Shown here piece after piece: positions 1-8,821 of a stretch of DNA of 64,000 bases. Made by a program: the position numbers and the translations under genes. Each line of letters starts with the position of its first letter. The stretch's first letter is position 1. Source of the stretch: Viridibacterium sp047600765 (GTDB lineage: Bacteria > Pseudomonadota > Gammaproteobacteria > Burkholderiales > Rhodocyclaceae); NCBI GenBank assembly GCA_047600765.1, contig JASGKF010000002.1, positions 1,054,001 to 1,118,000 of the forward strand, given 5' to 3'. Under the pieces are notes generated by a model. The model did not search any database, was not told where the DNA came from, and saw only the letters and a program-made list of their open reading frames with translations.

Positions 1-327
1 GCTGCGGGCGTTATTGGCGCGGTGATGGTGGCGATCTGGGCTGTCGGCCTGATACGCCATGCTGGCGCCATCCTGCTCGATCACCAGGGCACAGACGTGC
101 TGACGCAGCAGATTCACCGGGTGCTTGCGGAACATGTGCCGGACGGCAGCCTGTCGTTGGCGGACCTGCATGTCTGGCAGGTTGGCCGGGCACGCTACGC
201 CTGTGTGCTGCACCTGGAGACTACCGACGTGACGCTGCAGGTTGCGCAGGTGGCCGAGTGGTTGGCCGGGCTGCCCGGCCTGTATCACCCGAGCATACAG
301 ATCGCCAGTCGCTCAACTACGGCCTGA
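1..327 (+). CDS. dmeF: CDF-family divalent metal efflux transporter, C-terminal fragment (DmeF-like)
   Basis: The reading frame is open from the first base of the window, so the 5' part lies outside. The visible 108 residues begin inside a last membrane segment (VIGAMMVAIWAVGLIRHAGAI) and continue into a soluble domain with a DLHVWQVG motif and a ferredoxin-like ending. This matches the cytoplasmic C-terminal domain of cation diffusion facilitators. The DLHVW...V.L pattern resembles the Co/Ni exporter DmeF, which pumps metal ions out of the cytoplasm in exchange for protons. Assignment to DmeF rather than another CDF rests on recall of that tail only; family membership is more secure than the subtype. 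Confidence 0.75.
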   Translation, partial: AAGVIGAVMVAIWAVGLIRHAGAILLDHQGTDVLTQQIHRVLAEHVPDGSLSLADLHVWQVGRARYACVLHLETTDVTLQVAQVAEWLAGLPGLYHPSIQIASRSTTA

Positions 328-341
328 CTGCGCACAGGGGT

Positions 342-1280
342 TCAGGGGCGGGTCTTGGCAGGTGGCGTGGCCGGTGCTGCCGGTGCCGCGGGAGGCTCGG
401 GGTCGATGGGCGTCATCGTGACGCCAACCTTGACGGTGTGCTCGCCGCCTCCCTGGATGACGCCGCGCAGCGGGGATACATCCGTGAAGTCACGACCCCA
501 GGCAAGGGTGACGTGGCTGTTGCCCGGCACCATGTCGTTGGTCGGGTCGAAATCCAGCCAGCCGTGCTCGGGCACATGCAGGGACACCCAGGCGTGCGAG
601 GCGTCGGCACCGATCAGGCGTTCCTGCCCTGGCGGTGGCTCGGTCAGCAGGTAGCCCGACACGTAGCGCGCCGGCAAACCCAGCGAGCGCAGGCAGGCAA
701 TCATCAGGTGGGCAAAGTCCTGGCAGACGCCGCGCCGGATCTCCAGCACGGTGTCGATCGGTGTGGCGACGTGGGTCGCGTCCGGGTCGAATTCGAAATC
801 GGCGTGGATGCGCGCCATCAGGTCGACCGTGGCTTCGACGATTGGGCGCTCTGGCGCGAAGCTTTCCAGTGCATAGCGACGTGCACTGGCCGATTGCGGA
901 ACATGGGGGGAAGGGAACAGGAACTCGGCCACGTCAGCGTCGAGGCCGCGCCCCCAGATCGTGCGTGCAAAGTGGGCGCGTACGCTTTCCCAGGGCTGGC
1001 TGCTTTCCGGCAAGGTGGCGTCACGGTCGACACTGACTTCGCTCTCTGCAGTGATGATCAGCTCCTGGTGCGAGCGGGCGAGTTCGAAGCGGGTCACCGG
1101 GTTGCCGAAGTAGTCGATGTCCTCGCGGATCTCCGCCGGCTGCGGCGAGACATGCAGGGCATGGCTGGCGGTGCGCTGTGCGCTGTCTTCGCGCGGGCGC
1201 AGGTGCGCCAGCTGCAGGCTCAGGCCGACGGTCTGGCTGTACGCGTAGTGCGTGACGTGTTCGATGAAGTAGCGGGCCAT
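342..1280 (-). CDS. Transglutaminase-like family protein
   Basis: A 312-residue protein with a beta-sandwich bacterial transglutaminase N-terminal region (starting MARYFIEHVTHYAYS) followed by a transglutaminase-like core. The catalytic triad is visible: Cys in RRGVCQDFAHL, His in DASHAWVSL and Asp in WLDFDPTN. In proteobacteria this family is usually found with circularly permuted ATP-grasp and alpha-E proteins, as here, and is thought to take part in peptide ligation or hydrolysis of unknown substrates. The ATG at 1280 lies 4 bases after the stop of the upstream gene, so the two are probably co-transcribed. A longer upstream start (1301) would overlap that gene and is less likely. Confidence 0.9.
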   Translation of the reverse strand: MARYFIEHVTHYAYSQTVGLSLQLAHLRPREDSAQRTASHALHVSPQPAEIREDIDYFGNPVTRFELARSHQELIITAESEVSVDRDATLPESSQPWESVRAHFARTIWGRGLDADVAEFLFPSPHVPQSASARRYALESFAPERPIVEATVDLMARIHADFEFDPDATHVATPIDTVLEIRRGVCQDFAHLMIACLRSLGLPARYVSGYLLTEPPPGQERLIGADASHAWVSLHVPEHGWLDFDPTNDMVPGNSHVTLAWGRDFTDVSPLRGVIQGGGEHTVKVGVTMTPIDPEPPAAPAAPATPPAKTRP

Positions 1281-1284
1281 GTCG

Positions 1285-3741
1285 TCAGCTCGCCGTGGCA
1301 CGCGTGGCGACCAGCGTGAAGAAGCGGTCGTGCAGCATTTCGGAGACCGTGTTGCCGGCTTGCCAGGCTTGTGTCAGCAGGCTGCGCAGTGCCGCGAGGT
1401 CGGCCGGGCCCCGCACCCAGTCTTCGGGGCGGCGTGCAGTCAGGCGCTGCGACAGGATCTGCAGCGGCGCGGTGGCGGCTGCCGGCAATTGCCCCGGCAA
1501 CTGGGCAAGGTGATCGGCCAGCGATTCGATCTGGTACAGGAAGGCACGCGGGTTGTCGTGGTCGATCAGCAGCAGCTCGGCGACCGGGCCGAGCTCGGGT
1601 GCGCGCTGATAGCGACGGCGATAGGTCAGCACGGCATCGGCCAGGTCGATGAGGCTGGCCAGCCCCGGCTTTTGTTTGCCTTCAGGGGTCAGCAGCTGTT
1701 GTTGCGCAGTGGCGAGGAACTGCATGCGTTCGAGACGCCGACCGATGGACTGGAAGCGCCAGGCAGCATCGCGCGTCATGTGCTCCATGCTGTAACCAGA
1801 CAGCGTGATCAGCGACTGCAGGCACTGGTCGATGAACTCCAGCGCGTCCGACAGGCTGTGCGTGCCACGCGCCCAGTCCTTGGCGAGGCGTTCGAGCCTG
1901 TTGTAGATGCGCCAGCTGTCGGGCGCGAGACGGTCGCGCAGGCTGCGCGCGAGGCGCAGCAGGTTGAGCAGGTTCCACTGTGGGCTGCCGGGCAGGCTGG
2001 TGTCGCGCAGGGCCGCCAGCAGTGTGGCTTGCGGGCTGCCGACGTCTTCGGCGGGCAGGATGCCGAGGCGCCGGCCGGCTGCCAGCAGGGCGGGCCATTC
2101 GGCATCGTCGGCGGCCAGTTGCTGGCGCAGGCCGCAGCGCAGGAAGCGCAGGCTGCAGTCCGTGCGCTCGGCGTAGCGGGCCAGCCAGAACATGGCTTCA
2201 CCGGTGCGGCTGGCCAGCGTGCCGTGATCGTGCTCGGTGACGATGGTGGCGCTGGGGCTGGCTTCACGCTGGCTGAACGGCAGTTCTTCCTGCGCGCTGC
2301 CGGTGATCCAGGTGTCCTTGCTGCCGCCACCGCGCTGGATGGTGATGACGCGTGCATCGCGGATGCCGGCCACGCGGGTCAGCCCGCCGGGCATGACTAC
2401 GTAGCCGTTCGGCGTGGCAGCCGCATAGACCCGCAGACCGGTCAGGCGCGGCTCCAGCGCGGCGTTTGCGACGCCCCAGACGGGGCCGCGCGACAGGCGC
2501 ACCATTTCCTGGCCGACGAAGTTGCGCGGCTGTTCGCGGATACGCTGGATCAGCGCTTCGCGCCCGGCCTCGTCGAGGTCGCCGCCAAAGATCGGCCCTT
2601 CGGCGGCAAAGCCGTAGGCGGGCTTGAGCACCAGGTCGTCGAGACGGGCGATGACCTCTTCGCGCGCATCCTCCTCGCCGCACCACCAGGTGGCGACCGA
2701 GGGCAGGGCCAGCTCTTCGCCCAGCAGGTGTTTGCACAGCGCGGGCAGGAAGCCGAGCAGGGCGCCCGATTCGATGACGCCGCTGCCCAGCGCGTTGGCG
2801 ATCAGCACATTGCCGCGGCGTGCCGCATCGACGAGGCCCGGCACGCCCAGCGCCGAATCGCTGCGCAGCTCCAGCGGGTCGCACCAGGAGTCATCGACGC
2901 GGCGCAGGATGGCGTGCACGCGACGCAGGCCGGCCAGGGTCTTGAGGAAGACGCTGCCGTGGCGCACGGTCAGATCCTGCCCCTCGACCAGCGGGATACC
3001 CATCATGCGGGCGAGGTAGGCGTGTTCGAAGTAGGTTTCGTTGAGCGCGCCCGGCGTCAGCAGCACGATCAGGGGCGTTTCATCGTCGCGCGGTGCCCAG
3101 TGGGCCAGCGCATCGTGCAGGGACTGGAAGAAGCCCCCCAGCGGCTGTACGCGCAGTTCGCGCAGCAGCTCAGGGAACTGGGCGCCGATTAGGGCGCGGT
3201 TCTCAAGCGCATAGCCGGCGCCCGAGGGACCTTGGGTACGGTCGGAGACCACCCACCAGCGGCCGTCGGGCGAGCGGGCAATGTCGGCTGCGTAGAGGTG
3301 CAGGTGGATGTCGCCCGGCACCTCGATGCCATGGCAGGCGCGCAGGAAGCCCGGGTGCCCACGCAGCAGGCTGGCTGGCAGCAGGTTCTCAGCGACGAGG
3401 TTCTGCGGGCCGTAGAGGTCGCGCAGGGTGGCATTGAGCAGGGTGGCGCGCTGGCGGATGCCGGCAGCGATCTGGGCCCACTCCTCGGCGGGCAGCACCT
3501 GCGGCACGAGGTCCAGATCCCACAGGCGGTCGGCGCCGCGCGGGTCGGCATAGACGTTGTAGGTGACGCCGTTGTCGCCGATCTGGCGCTGCACGGCCTC
3601 GCGGGCGTCCTGCAGGGCGCGCGGGCCAAGCTCTTCGAGGTGGGAAATCAGCGCAGCCCAGTGCTCACGCGGCGTCCCGGTCGGCCCGAGCAGCTCGTCG
3701 TAACGGTCGGCAGGGCTGGCGTAGCGGTCAAGCAGGGACAT
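1285..3741 (-). CDS. Circularly permuted ATP-grasp and alpha-E domain fusion protein
   Basis: An 818-residue protein. Roughly residues 1-480 form the circularly permuted ATP-grasp region (old DUF404/DUF407: SPADRYDELLGP near the start, VYADPRGADRLWDLDLVP, YALENRALIG, LTPGALNETYFEH, KPAYGFAAEGPIFGG, RNFVGQEMV). Residues about 500-818 form the alpha-E helical domain (DUF403: GEAMFWLARYAERTD). In many bacteria these are separate genes; here they are fused. ATP-grasp enzymes form amide bonds by way of acyl phosphates; the substrate here is unknown. It is first in a leftward operon with the transglutaminase-like gene. Start ATG 3741 gives MSLLDRY; the frame extends upstream to 3867 but that part lacks conserved sequence. 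Confidence 0.9.
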   Translation of the reverse strand: MSLLDRYASPADRYDELLGPTGTPREHWAALISHLEELGPRALQDAREAVQRQIGDNGVTYNVYADPRGADRLWDLDLVPQVLPAEEWAQIAAGIRQRATLLNATLRDLYGPQNLVAENLLPASLLRGHPGFLRACHGIEVPGDIHLHLYAADIARSPDGRWWVVSDRTQGPSGAGYALENRALIGAQFPELLRELRVQPLGGFFQSLHDALAHWAPRDDETPLIVLLTPGALNETYFEHAYLARMMGIPLVEGQDLTVRHGSVFLKTLAGLRRVHAILRRVDDSWCDPLELRSDSALGVPGLVDAARRGNVLIANALGSGVIESGALLGFLPALCKHLLGEELALPSVATWWCGEEDAREEVIARLDDLVLKPAYGFAAEGPIFGGDLDEAGREALIQRIREQPRNFVGQEMVRLSRGPVWGVANAALEPRLTGLRVYAAATPNGYVVMPGGLTRVAGIRDARVITIQRGGGSKDTWITGSAQEELPFSQREASPSATIVTEHDHGTLASRTGEAMFWLARYAERTDCSLRFLRCGLRQQLAADDAEWPALLAAGRRLGILPAEDVGSPQATLLAALRDTSLPGSPQWNLLNLLRLARSLRDRLAPDSWRIYNRLERLAKDWARGTHSLSDALEFIDQCLQSLITLSGYSMEHMTRDAAWRFQSIGRRLERMQFLATAQQQLLTPEGKQKPGLASLIDLADAVLTYRRRYQRAPELGPVAELLLIDHDNPRAFLYQIESLADHLAQLPGQLPAAATAPLQILSQRLTARRPEDWVRGPADLAALRSLLTQAWQAGNTVSEMLHDRFFTLVATRATAS

Positions 3742-3966
3742 GGACGGCAAAGCGGGGCTGAAAAACAAAGACAAACGGCAAAACCCGGCACAGGGTTTGG
3801 GCGAGCGTAGCCGAAAGCGCACGATACATACAGACGATCGAAAGCGGAAATACGCACTATTGCGCACACGTCAGGCGCCAGCCGCAGGCTGCCGGTCGTC
3901 CGGCGGCGGGCGTTTCGCCTGATGATGCGGTAGCCTGACACGTCAAAGTCAGGTCAGGGCCAGCCC

Positions 3967-6645
3967 ATGGCACACAAGAAAAACACACTGCACATGCTTT
4001 CCAGCCGGCTGCTCGTCCTGTCCGGCCTGTTGACCCTGCTGGCGGCTTGCGGTGGCGGTGGCGGTGGCGGCGGCGGGGGAGGTAGCGGTGCCGCAGCCTC
4101 ATCCGCCGGTGCGGCTTCGTCGGCCAGCCTGTCCAGCACCTCCAGCGCGTCGTCGTCGAGCTCGTTGTCTGCGTCCTCACAGTCTTCAGCCTCGTCGGCA
4201 GTGGCGTCTTCCTCGTCGTCTGCGGTGTCGTCTTCGTCCATCGCTTCGTCGGCCACGTCGTCAGCTGCCGACTTGCTGGCCGCGCCGCTGCCGCTCGACG
4301 AGCAGCCTTTCGGCTCGCTGGAGCTCGTCGACGAGATCGACACCGCCAGCGTGGCGCCCAGCCAGCAATATCCGCTGGCCATCAGCAGCGTTCAGACCCT
4401 GCTGGGCCGTTCGGCACGCACCATGGGCATGGGCGACACGGCGAGTTACTTCAGCTATCGCATCGGCGTGGGCAAGGGCTTGGTGGCCAAGCAGGCCTAC
4501 GTGCTCGACATCGAGTATCCCGATGACGTGGCGCGCGCCATGTTCGTTGCCAACCGCGGTGCGGACTTCGTGCGTGGTTTCGCGACGGGAACCGCCATCG
4601 GTGACACCCGCCGCACCTACACGCCGGCCACGCTGGAGTCGCTGGCCTACCCGCACAGCGCTGCCTGGAAGCGTTATCGCAGCCTGTTCTACCTGCACGA
4701 GCGCTTCAGCCCGCTGATTGCCCAGCGCAACGCCGAATGCGCCAACCGCAGCCTGCTGCCGGCTGATGGTTTCGACGTAACGCTGTTCCAGGCACGGGCC
4801 TTCAACGATCCGCGCGCCAACGGTGTCGCGGTCGGCAAGATCCGCCTCTACAAGGTGGTGGGCGATGCCAATGCGATTGCTGCACCGATCAACTATCCCG
4901 GCGGCCTGCCGCGCCGCCACGTCTATTGGCGCGAAGAGATGGCCGACGAAGCCGTGATGGGCAGCACCACGGCCAAGCGCGCCGTCGCCAGCCCCATCGA
5001 CTGGTTCACCTTCAAGATGGACATGGGCCGCGCGCTGGGCTTCAACACCGTCGGCAAGGACATGATGGAGTGGGGTTTCAACCAGGGCTTCGACTCTGGT
5101 GACCAGACCTGGATCTACAACGCGCAGGGCCTGATGAGCAACATCTGGGCGGACATCGTCGCCAGGGCCGGCGCGCGTGGCATGTACGTGTTCCCGTACC
5201 TGGAGTACGGCGGCAGCCTGGGCAGCAACTGCGCAGCGGGCAACAGCTGCGACAAGACGCCGGGCAACTACAAGAGCCTGGGCTTCCAGCGCCGCACCGA
5301 GAAGCTGTTCCACGGCGTGTATTCGGGCGATGGCGAAGCCAGCAAGTCGCAGTACACGGGCGTGTGGTGGACCGAAGACAAATCGGCCGACCTCACCGAC
5401 CCTGACGCGCTCACCGACATCAAGAAGGTGATGGACAAGCTCATCATCCAGCACAAGGCCTCGGCGAGCTTCCTCGGTGTCTGGCTGCGTATGCGTCAGA
5501 CCAAGCTGCCGATGAGCTTCTCTGCCGCCACCATCGCGCGCTACAACGCCGACAACCCCAGCAATACGCGCACGCTGAACCAGTTGCAGACCGACGAATC
5601 CTCGCGCGTGGTTTACTACGACTGGTGGTACGCCAAGCGCCGCGCTTACCTTGCCGCGATCCGCGACTACATCCGCAGCGGCACCGGCGACAGCAGCCTG
5701 CAGGTGCACTTCACGCCTTATGCCGATGAACCCGTGCCGCGTGCCTACGCGCCCGGCGCAACCGAGACCTCGTCGCCACTCAACCTCGTCAGCGATGACC
5801 CGAGCTGGTGGACGACGTATGCCAACGGCCTGTCGAGCAGCGGCGATAACGGCTGGTACAAGTGGCAGTGGGGCGCGACGACGCCGGCCAACGCGATCAG
5901 TCAGCGCATTCATCGCAACGGGCTCAATCTCTTCAAGCGTCCCTACAACGCCTGGAGCACCAGCTGGCCCGAGATGGGCCACAGCACGCCGCCGGCCGAC
6001 CCGCTGCGCTACAGCAGTGATGATGGCCTCGCGATGACCCTGTCGTTCGGCAATGGCCTGCACACGGTCGATGACGCGGCTGCACTCAACGAATACAACA
6101 ACGCCGCGGGCGCGAGCTTCGTGCATCACTTTCCGCTCAACGAAGACGACGGCAACGGTTACGTCGACAACACCTGCAGCAGTCTGCGGCCGGTGTCGAC
6201 CTCCGACGCCTTCGATGCCAAGTTCGGCTATCTCTCGGTGGCTGTGGAGCGCGCCGGGCCGTACAGCGTGCTGGCCGAGGCGCGCGCATTGGCCAACGGG
6301 AATCCCATCAACATCGGTTACCTCGAATCGTCGAGCATGAGCCGCGGCTTCCCGGCCTGGGTGCGGCGTTTCAACCAGGCTTTGCTGTCGCTGCCCGCGT
6401 TGACCGCCACCACGGCTTCGGGCATGAGCAGCGATGCCAATGTCGTGGTGCGGCGTTTCAGCACGGCTAGCGGCACTTACTACGCCGTGATCAACCCGAC
6501 GCTCAACAGCCGCAGCGCCGTCGTCATCGACTTCGGCGCGGGCACTACCAGCGTCGAGGATCGCATCGCCGGCACGGCCTATGCTGCCCGCAAGCTGCAG
6601 TTCGATCTCTACCCCGGGGAGGTCAGGACGTTCCGTAAGCCGTAA
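3967..6645 (+). CDS. Large secreted lipoprotein with poly-Gly/Ser linker, possibly carbohydrate-active
   Basis: An 892-residue protein. Residues 1-28 are a lipoprotein signal (LSGLLTLLAAC, lipobox LAAC at about residue 28), followed by an 11-Gly tract and a Ser/Ala-rich linker to about residue 95. The mature part begins with a beta-rich stretch, then a region around residues 345-420 that reads like alternating beta/alpha units of a barrel (DMGRALGFNTVGKDMMEWG, ARGMYVFPYLEYGG). The C-terminal 70 residues (YYAVINPTLNSRSAVVIDF...DLYPGEVRTF) look like a beta-sandwich of the kind appended to glycosidases. No family could be assigned; a role in polysaccharide degradation is inferred from the Ser linker and the nearby pectate lyase. 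High GC, in keeping with its neighbours. Confidence 0.8.
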   Translation: MAHKKNTLHMLSSRLLVLSGLLTLLAACGGGGGGGGGGGSGAAASSAGAASSASLSSTSSASSSSSLSASSQSSASSAVASSSSSAVSSSSIASSATSSAADLLAAPLPLDEQPFGSLELVDEIDTASVAPSQQYPLAISSVQTLLGRSARTMGMGDTASYFSYRIGVGKGLVAKQAYVLDIEYPDDVARAMFVANRGADFVRGFATGTAIGDTRRTYTPATLESLAYPHSAAWKRYRSLFYLHERFSPLIAQRNAECANRSLLPADGFDVTLFQARAFNDPRANGVAVGKIRLYKVVGDANAIAAPINYPGGLPRRHVYWREEMADEAVMGSTTAKRAVASPIDWFTFKMDMGRALGFNTVGKDMMEWGFNQGFDSGDQTWIYNAQGLMSNIWADIVARAGARGMYVFPYLEYGGSLGSNCAAGNSCDKTPGNYKSLGFQRRTEKLFHGVYSGDGEASKSQYTGVWWTEDKSADLTDPDALTDIKKVMDKLIIQHKASASFLGVWLRMRQTKLPMSFSAATIARYNADNPSNTRTLNQLQTDESSRVVYYDWWYAKRRAYLAAIRDYIRSGTGDSSLQVHFTPYADEPVPRAYAPGATETSSPLNLVSDDPSWWTTYANGLSSSGDNGWYKWQWGATTPANAISQRIHRNGLNLFKRPYNAWSTSWPEMGHSTPPADPLRYSSDDGLAMTLSFGNGLHTVDDAAALNEYNNAAGASFVHHFPLNEDDGNGYVDNTCSSLRPVSTSDAFDAKFGYLSVAVERAGPYSVLAEARALANGNPINIGYLESSSMSRGFPAWVRRFNQALLSLPALTATTASGMSSDANVVVRRFSTASGTYYAVINPTLNSRSAVVIDFGAGTTSVEDRIAGTAYAARKLQFDLYPGEVRTFRKP

Positions 6646-6833
6646 TTTCATTGGGCGGCAAGTCCTGGCCGCAGGGCGGTTTTGTTGCGGGACGGCTTTT
6701 TCTTGTCGGGCCTGCGGGGCTATATTCACAAGACCGGCAACCTGAGGCACATCAGGTCCGGCAGACAAACCGTTCCGTTTCAACGAACGGACGGTTGGCA
6801 GCACAGAAAACACAGTACCAACGAGGAGTCGAT

Positions 6834-7412
6834 ATGAAACTGCACGCACTGGTCGTGGCTATTGCCATGGCCTCAACTTCCCCTGTTTTTGCCCAGGCTG
6901 ACGCAGCACTGCTGACCGCCAGCTTCCAGTCCGAAAGCGTCTTTACGGCGGCCTTCAAGGCACTGCCCAACGACGCGGCCAAGCCTTTCTTCGTGGTGGC
7001 GGCTGGATCTGCCCAGGTCGAAAACGGCAAGCTTGTGTTGGCTAATGGCCGCATCACCATGGGGGCCGTGGCGGAAGCGGACGGCAAGATTGCTGCCTCC
7101 ACTACGGAGACACGCCCGGCCGGTGTGCTGGACCTCTCCAAGCCCTACAAGATCATCGTCAAGGTCAGCGAGTCGGCTTCTGTCGTGCCCGGCAAGGACA
7201 CCTTCACGATCTACGTGAACAACAGCACTACCAAGCAAGGTGATTCGCCGCTGGGCAAGGACTCCCTGCTGGTCAAGGTGCCGGCGGCTTCGCTGAAGGT
7301 GGGTGAGAATGTCTTCGAAGGCAAGGTGGGTGATGCCAAGTCCTTCCTGCAACTGCGTTCGGAGTCCGGCGCAATGGTCAAGATCGAATCCGTGCGCATC
7401 CTGCCGCTCTGA
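6834..7412 (+). CDS. Secreted hypothetical protein
   Basis: A 192-residue protein with a clear Sec signal peptide (MKLHALVVAIAMASTSPVFAQ, cleavage expected after residue 20). The rest is beta-rich, with two short repeats of the pattern KPYKIIVKVSES and VPGKDTFTIYVNNSTT, suggesting one compact beta-sandwich such as a concanavalin-like or carbohydrate-binding fold. No family recognised. The start at 6834 has GAGGAG-like Shine-Dalgarno sequence (acgaggag) upstream; the frame is open to 6651 but lacks a signal there. It follows the lipoprotein at 3967-6645 on the same strand by 188 bases and is closed by a hairpin terminator at 7434. Confidence 0.75.
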   Translation: MKLHALVVAIAMASTSPVFAQADAALLTASFQSESVFTAAFKALPNDAAKPFFVVAAGSAQVENGKLVLANGRITMGAVAEADGKIAASTTETRPAGVLDLSKPYKIIVKVSESASVVPGKDTFTIYVNNSTTKQGDSPLGKDSLLVKVPAASLKVGENVFEGKVGDAKSFLQLRSESGAMVKIESVRILPL

Positions 7413-7433
7413 TCGAAGCCTGCTGTAAGGCTC

Positions 7434-7457
7434 AAAGCCCGCTTCGGCGGGCTTTTT
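7434..7457 (+). terminator. Rho-independent terminator
   Basis: Perfect stem AAAGCCCGC / GCGGGCTTT with a TTCG loop followed by T residues, 22 bases after the stop of the secreted protein ending at 7412. It could also serve the leftward gene ending at 7474, because its left arm supplies As on the plus strand. Confidence 0.85.
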
Positions 7458-7473
7458 CTTTGTCTGACTCTTG

Positions 7474-7776
7474 TCAGATCAGTGCCGCCTCGATGCACTG
7501 CGCCAGTGCGAAATCCAGCGTGGTGAGTCCGCCGGCATCGTGCGTCATCAGTTCGATGTCAACTGTGGCGTAGCTGTTACGCCAGTCCGGGTGGTGGTCC
7601 ATCATCTCGGCCGCCATCGCCACGCGTGTCATGAAGGCAAACGCAGCGTTGAAATCTGCAAAGCGGAAGTGCTTGCAGAGTTTGCCGTCCGTGATCTGCC
7701 AGGGGGCCGGCAGGGCGGAATTCAGCGCGAGCAGCGCTTCCTGTGCGGTCTCGTCGCTCATTTTCTGTGGGCGCAT
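7474..7776 (-). CDS. phhB: 4a-hydroxytetrahydrobiopterin dehydratase (pterin-4a-carbinolamine dehydratase)
   Basis: A 100-residue protein of the usual length for the PCD family. The active-site block HHPDW occurs at about residues 63-67 (MMDHHPDWRNSYATVDIEL), with the later THDAGGLTTLDFALA stretch also typical. The enzyme dehydrates 4a-hydroxytetrahydropterin and so supports pterin recycling, classically for phenylalanine hydroxylase. No phenylalanine hydroxylase is present in this window. Start chosen at 7776 because a GAGGAC-type ribosome site stands 5-6 bases upstream; MSDETAQ at 7761 is the alternative. The upstream gene is a TauE/SafE permease 26 bases away on the same strand. Confidence 0.92.
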   Translation of the reverse strand: MRPQKMSDETAQEALLALNSALPAPWQITDGKLCKHFRFADFNAAFAFMTRVAMAAEMMDHHPDWRNSYATVDIELMTHDAGGLTTLDFALAQCIEAALI

Positions 7777-7802
7777 GATGTCCTCGTTTCGGCGCAGATG
7801 GG

Positions 7803-8585
7803 TCAGAGATAGTAGCGCCAGAAATAGTAGAGGCTCAGCACCGCGCCCGTGGCAATGACGATGCGGCGCAGCCACAGCGCAGGCAGCACGCGCGCCAGGC
7901 GGGTGCCTGCCACGCCGCCCACCAGCGCGCCGCCGAAGGTCACGAGGGTGTGGGGCCACGACACCAACCCGGAGAGGCACAACACGATCACAGCCGTGCT
8001 GGTGGCAATCGATGCCAGCAGGTTCTTGAGTGCGTTGTTGCGTTGCAGGTCATGCACGCCCATCAGCATCAGGCCGGCCATCAGGATCACGCCCAGCCCG
8101 GCCGGGAAGAAGCCGCCATACACGCCGATGGCGAATTCCATCAGGCGGGCGAAGAGAGGGGGATTGTCGAGCGTGGCACGATTGCCCAAGCCATCGGCCC
8201 AGCGGCCGAGGCGCTGCGCGCCGGCAAACAGCAGGGTGGCAAACAGGATCAGCCAGGGCACGGCGTACGAAAACGCTTCGTTGCCGATCACTTTGACGAG
8301 CACGGCTCCTGTTGCACCCCCCAGCAAGGCCAGCAGGGCAGACACCTTGAGCTGGCGCACATCGCCGGCCAGCTCGCGGCGGTAACCCAGCACGGCCAGT
8401 GCGTGCCCGGGCCACACGGCCACCGAGTTGGACGCATTCGCTACCTGCGGTGGCAGGCCAGCCGCGATGAAGATCGGGAAGGTGAACAGGCTGCCGCCGC
8501 CCGCCAAGGCGTTGAAGGCGCCACCCAATACGCCAGCGCAAGCAAGTAGCAAAGCCATGGCGGGCGTGAGTTCGGGCAGGGGCAT
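7803..8585 (-). CDS. TauE/SafE family sulfite-exporter-type membrane protein
   Basis: A 260-residue polytopic membrane protein with about eight hydrophobic segments. Hallmarks are the internal repeat signatures GGAFNALAGGGSLFTFP near the N-terminus and FFPAGLGVILMAGLMLMGVHDLQRNNALKN in the second half. The family moves sulfite, sulfoacetate or other organosulfur anions across the inner membrane, but most members have unknown substrates. Start at 8585 (MPLPELTPAM) puts the first membrane helix immediately after the start. It probably forms a leftward pair with the pterin dehydratase. Confidence 0.9.
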   Translation of the reverse strand: MPLPELTPAMALLLACAGVLGGAFNALAGGGSLFTFPIFIAAGLPPQVANASNSVAVWPGHALAVLGYRRELAGDVRQLKVSALLALLGGATGAVLVKVIGNEAFSYAVPWLILFATLLFAGAQRLGRWADGLGNRATLDNPPLFARLMEFAIGVYGGFFPAGLGVILMAGLMLMGVHDLQRNNALKNLLASIATSTAVIVLCLSGLVSWPHTLVTFGGALVGGVAGTRLARVLPALWLRRIVIATGAVLSLYYFWRYYL

Positions 8586-8821
8586 GGCATGTGCGGAAAC
8601 AATCGGGAAGCCGCATCGTAACGCGGGCCTGCGGGAGTTGAGGGCAATGTCGGTCATCAGCGATTGCCCATGTCGGTTGAGGCTCGCTCGCCGCCATTTG
8701 TGCCACCACTCGTCGCCAGTGTTGCCCGCGGAAATGTTTGCTGACACTTCGCCCCAGTTTCACAACAATTTGCCTGCAGCGTGTCGCCACACTGCGGGCA
8801 TTGCTGCAACGGGGGTGAAGC

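Noticed and set aside
22..327. Taking the first ATG as a true start
   Set aside because: The frame is open to base 1 and the family is normally about 300 residues long, so the gene is cut by the window.
3740..3922. Possible small gene between ATP-grasp and lipoprotein genes
   Set aside because: No ribosome site or conserved sequence; probably promoter region.
4261..6849. A long leftward frame opposite the large lipoprotein
   Set aside because: Antisense shadow caused by high GC and codon bias; the forward frame has a lipobox, linker and ribosome site.
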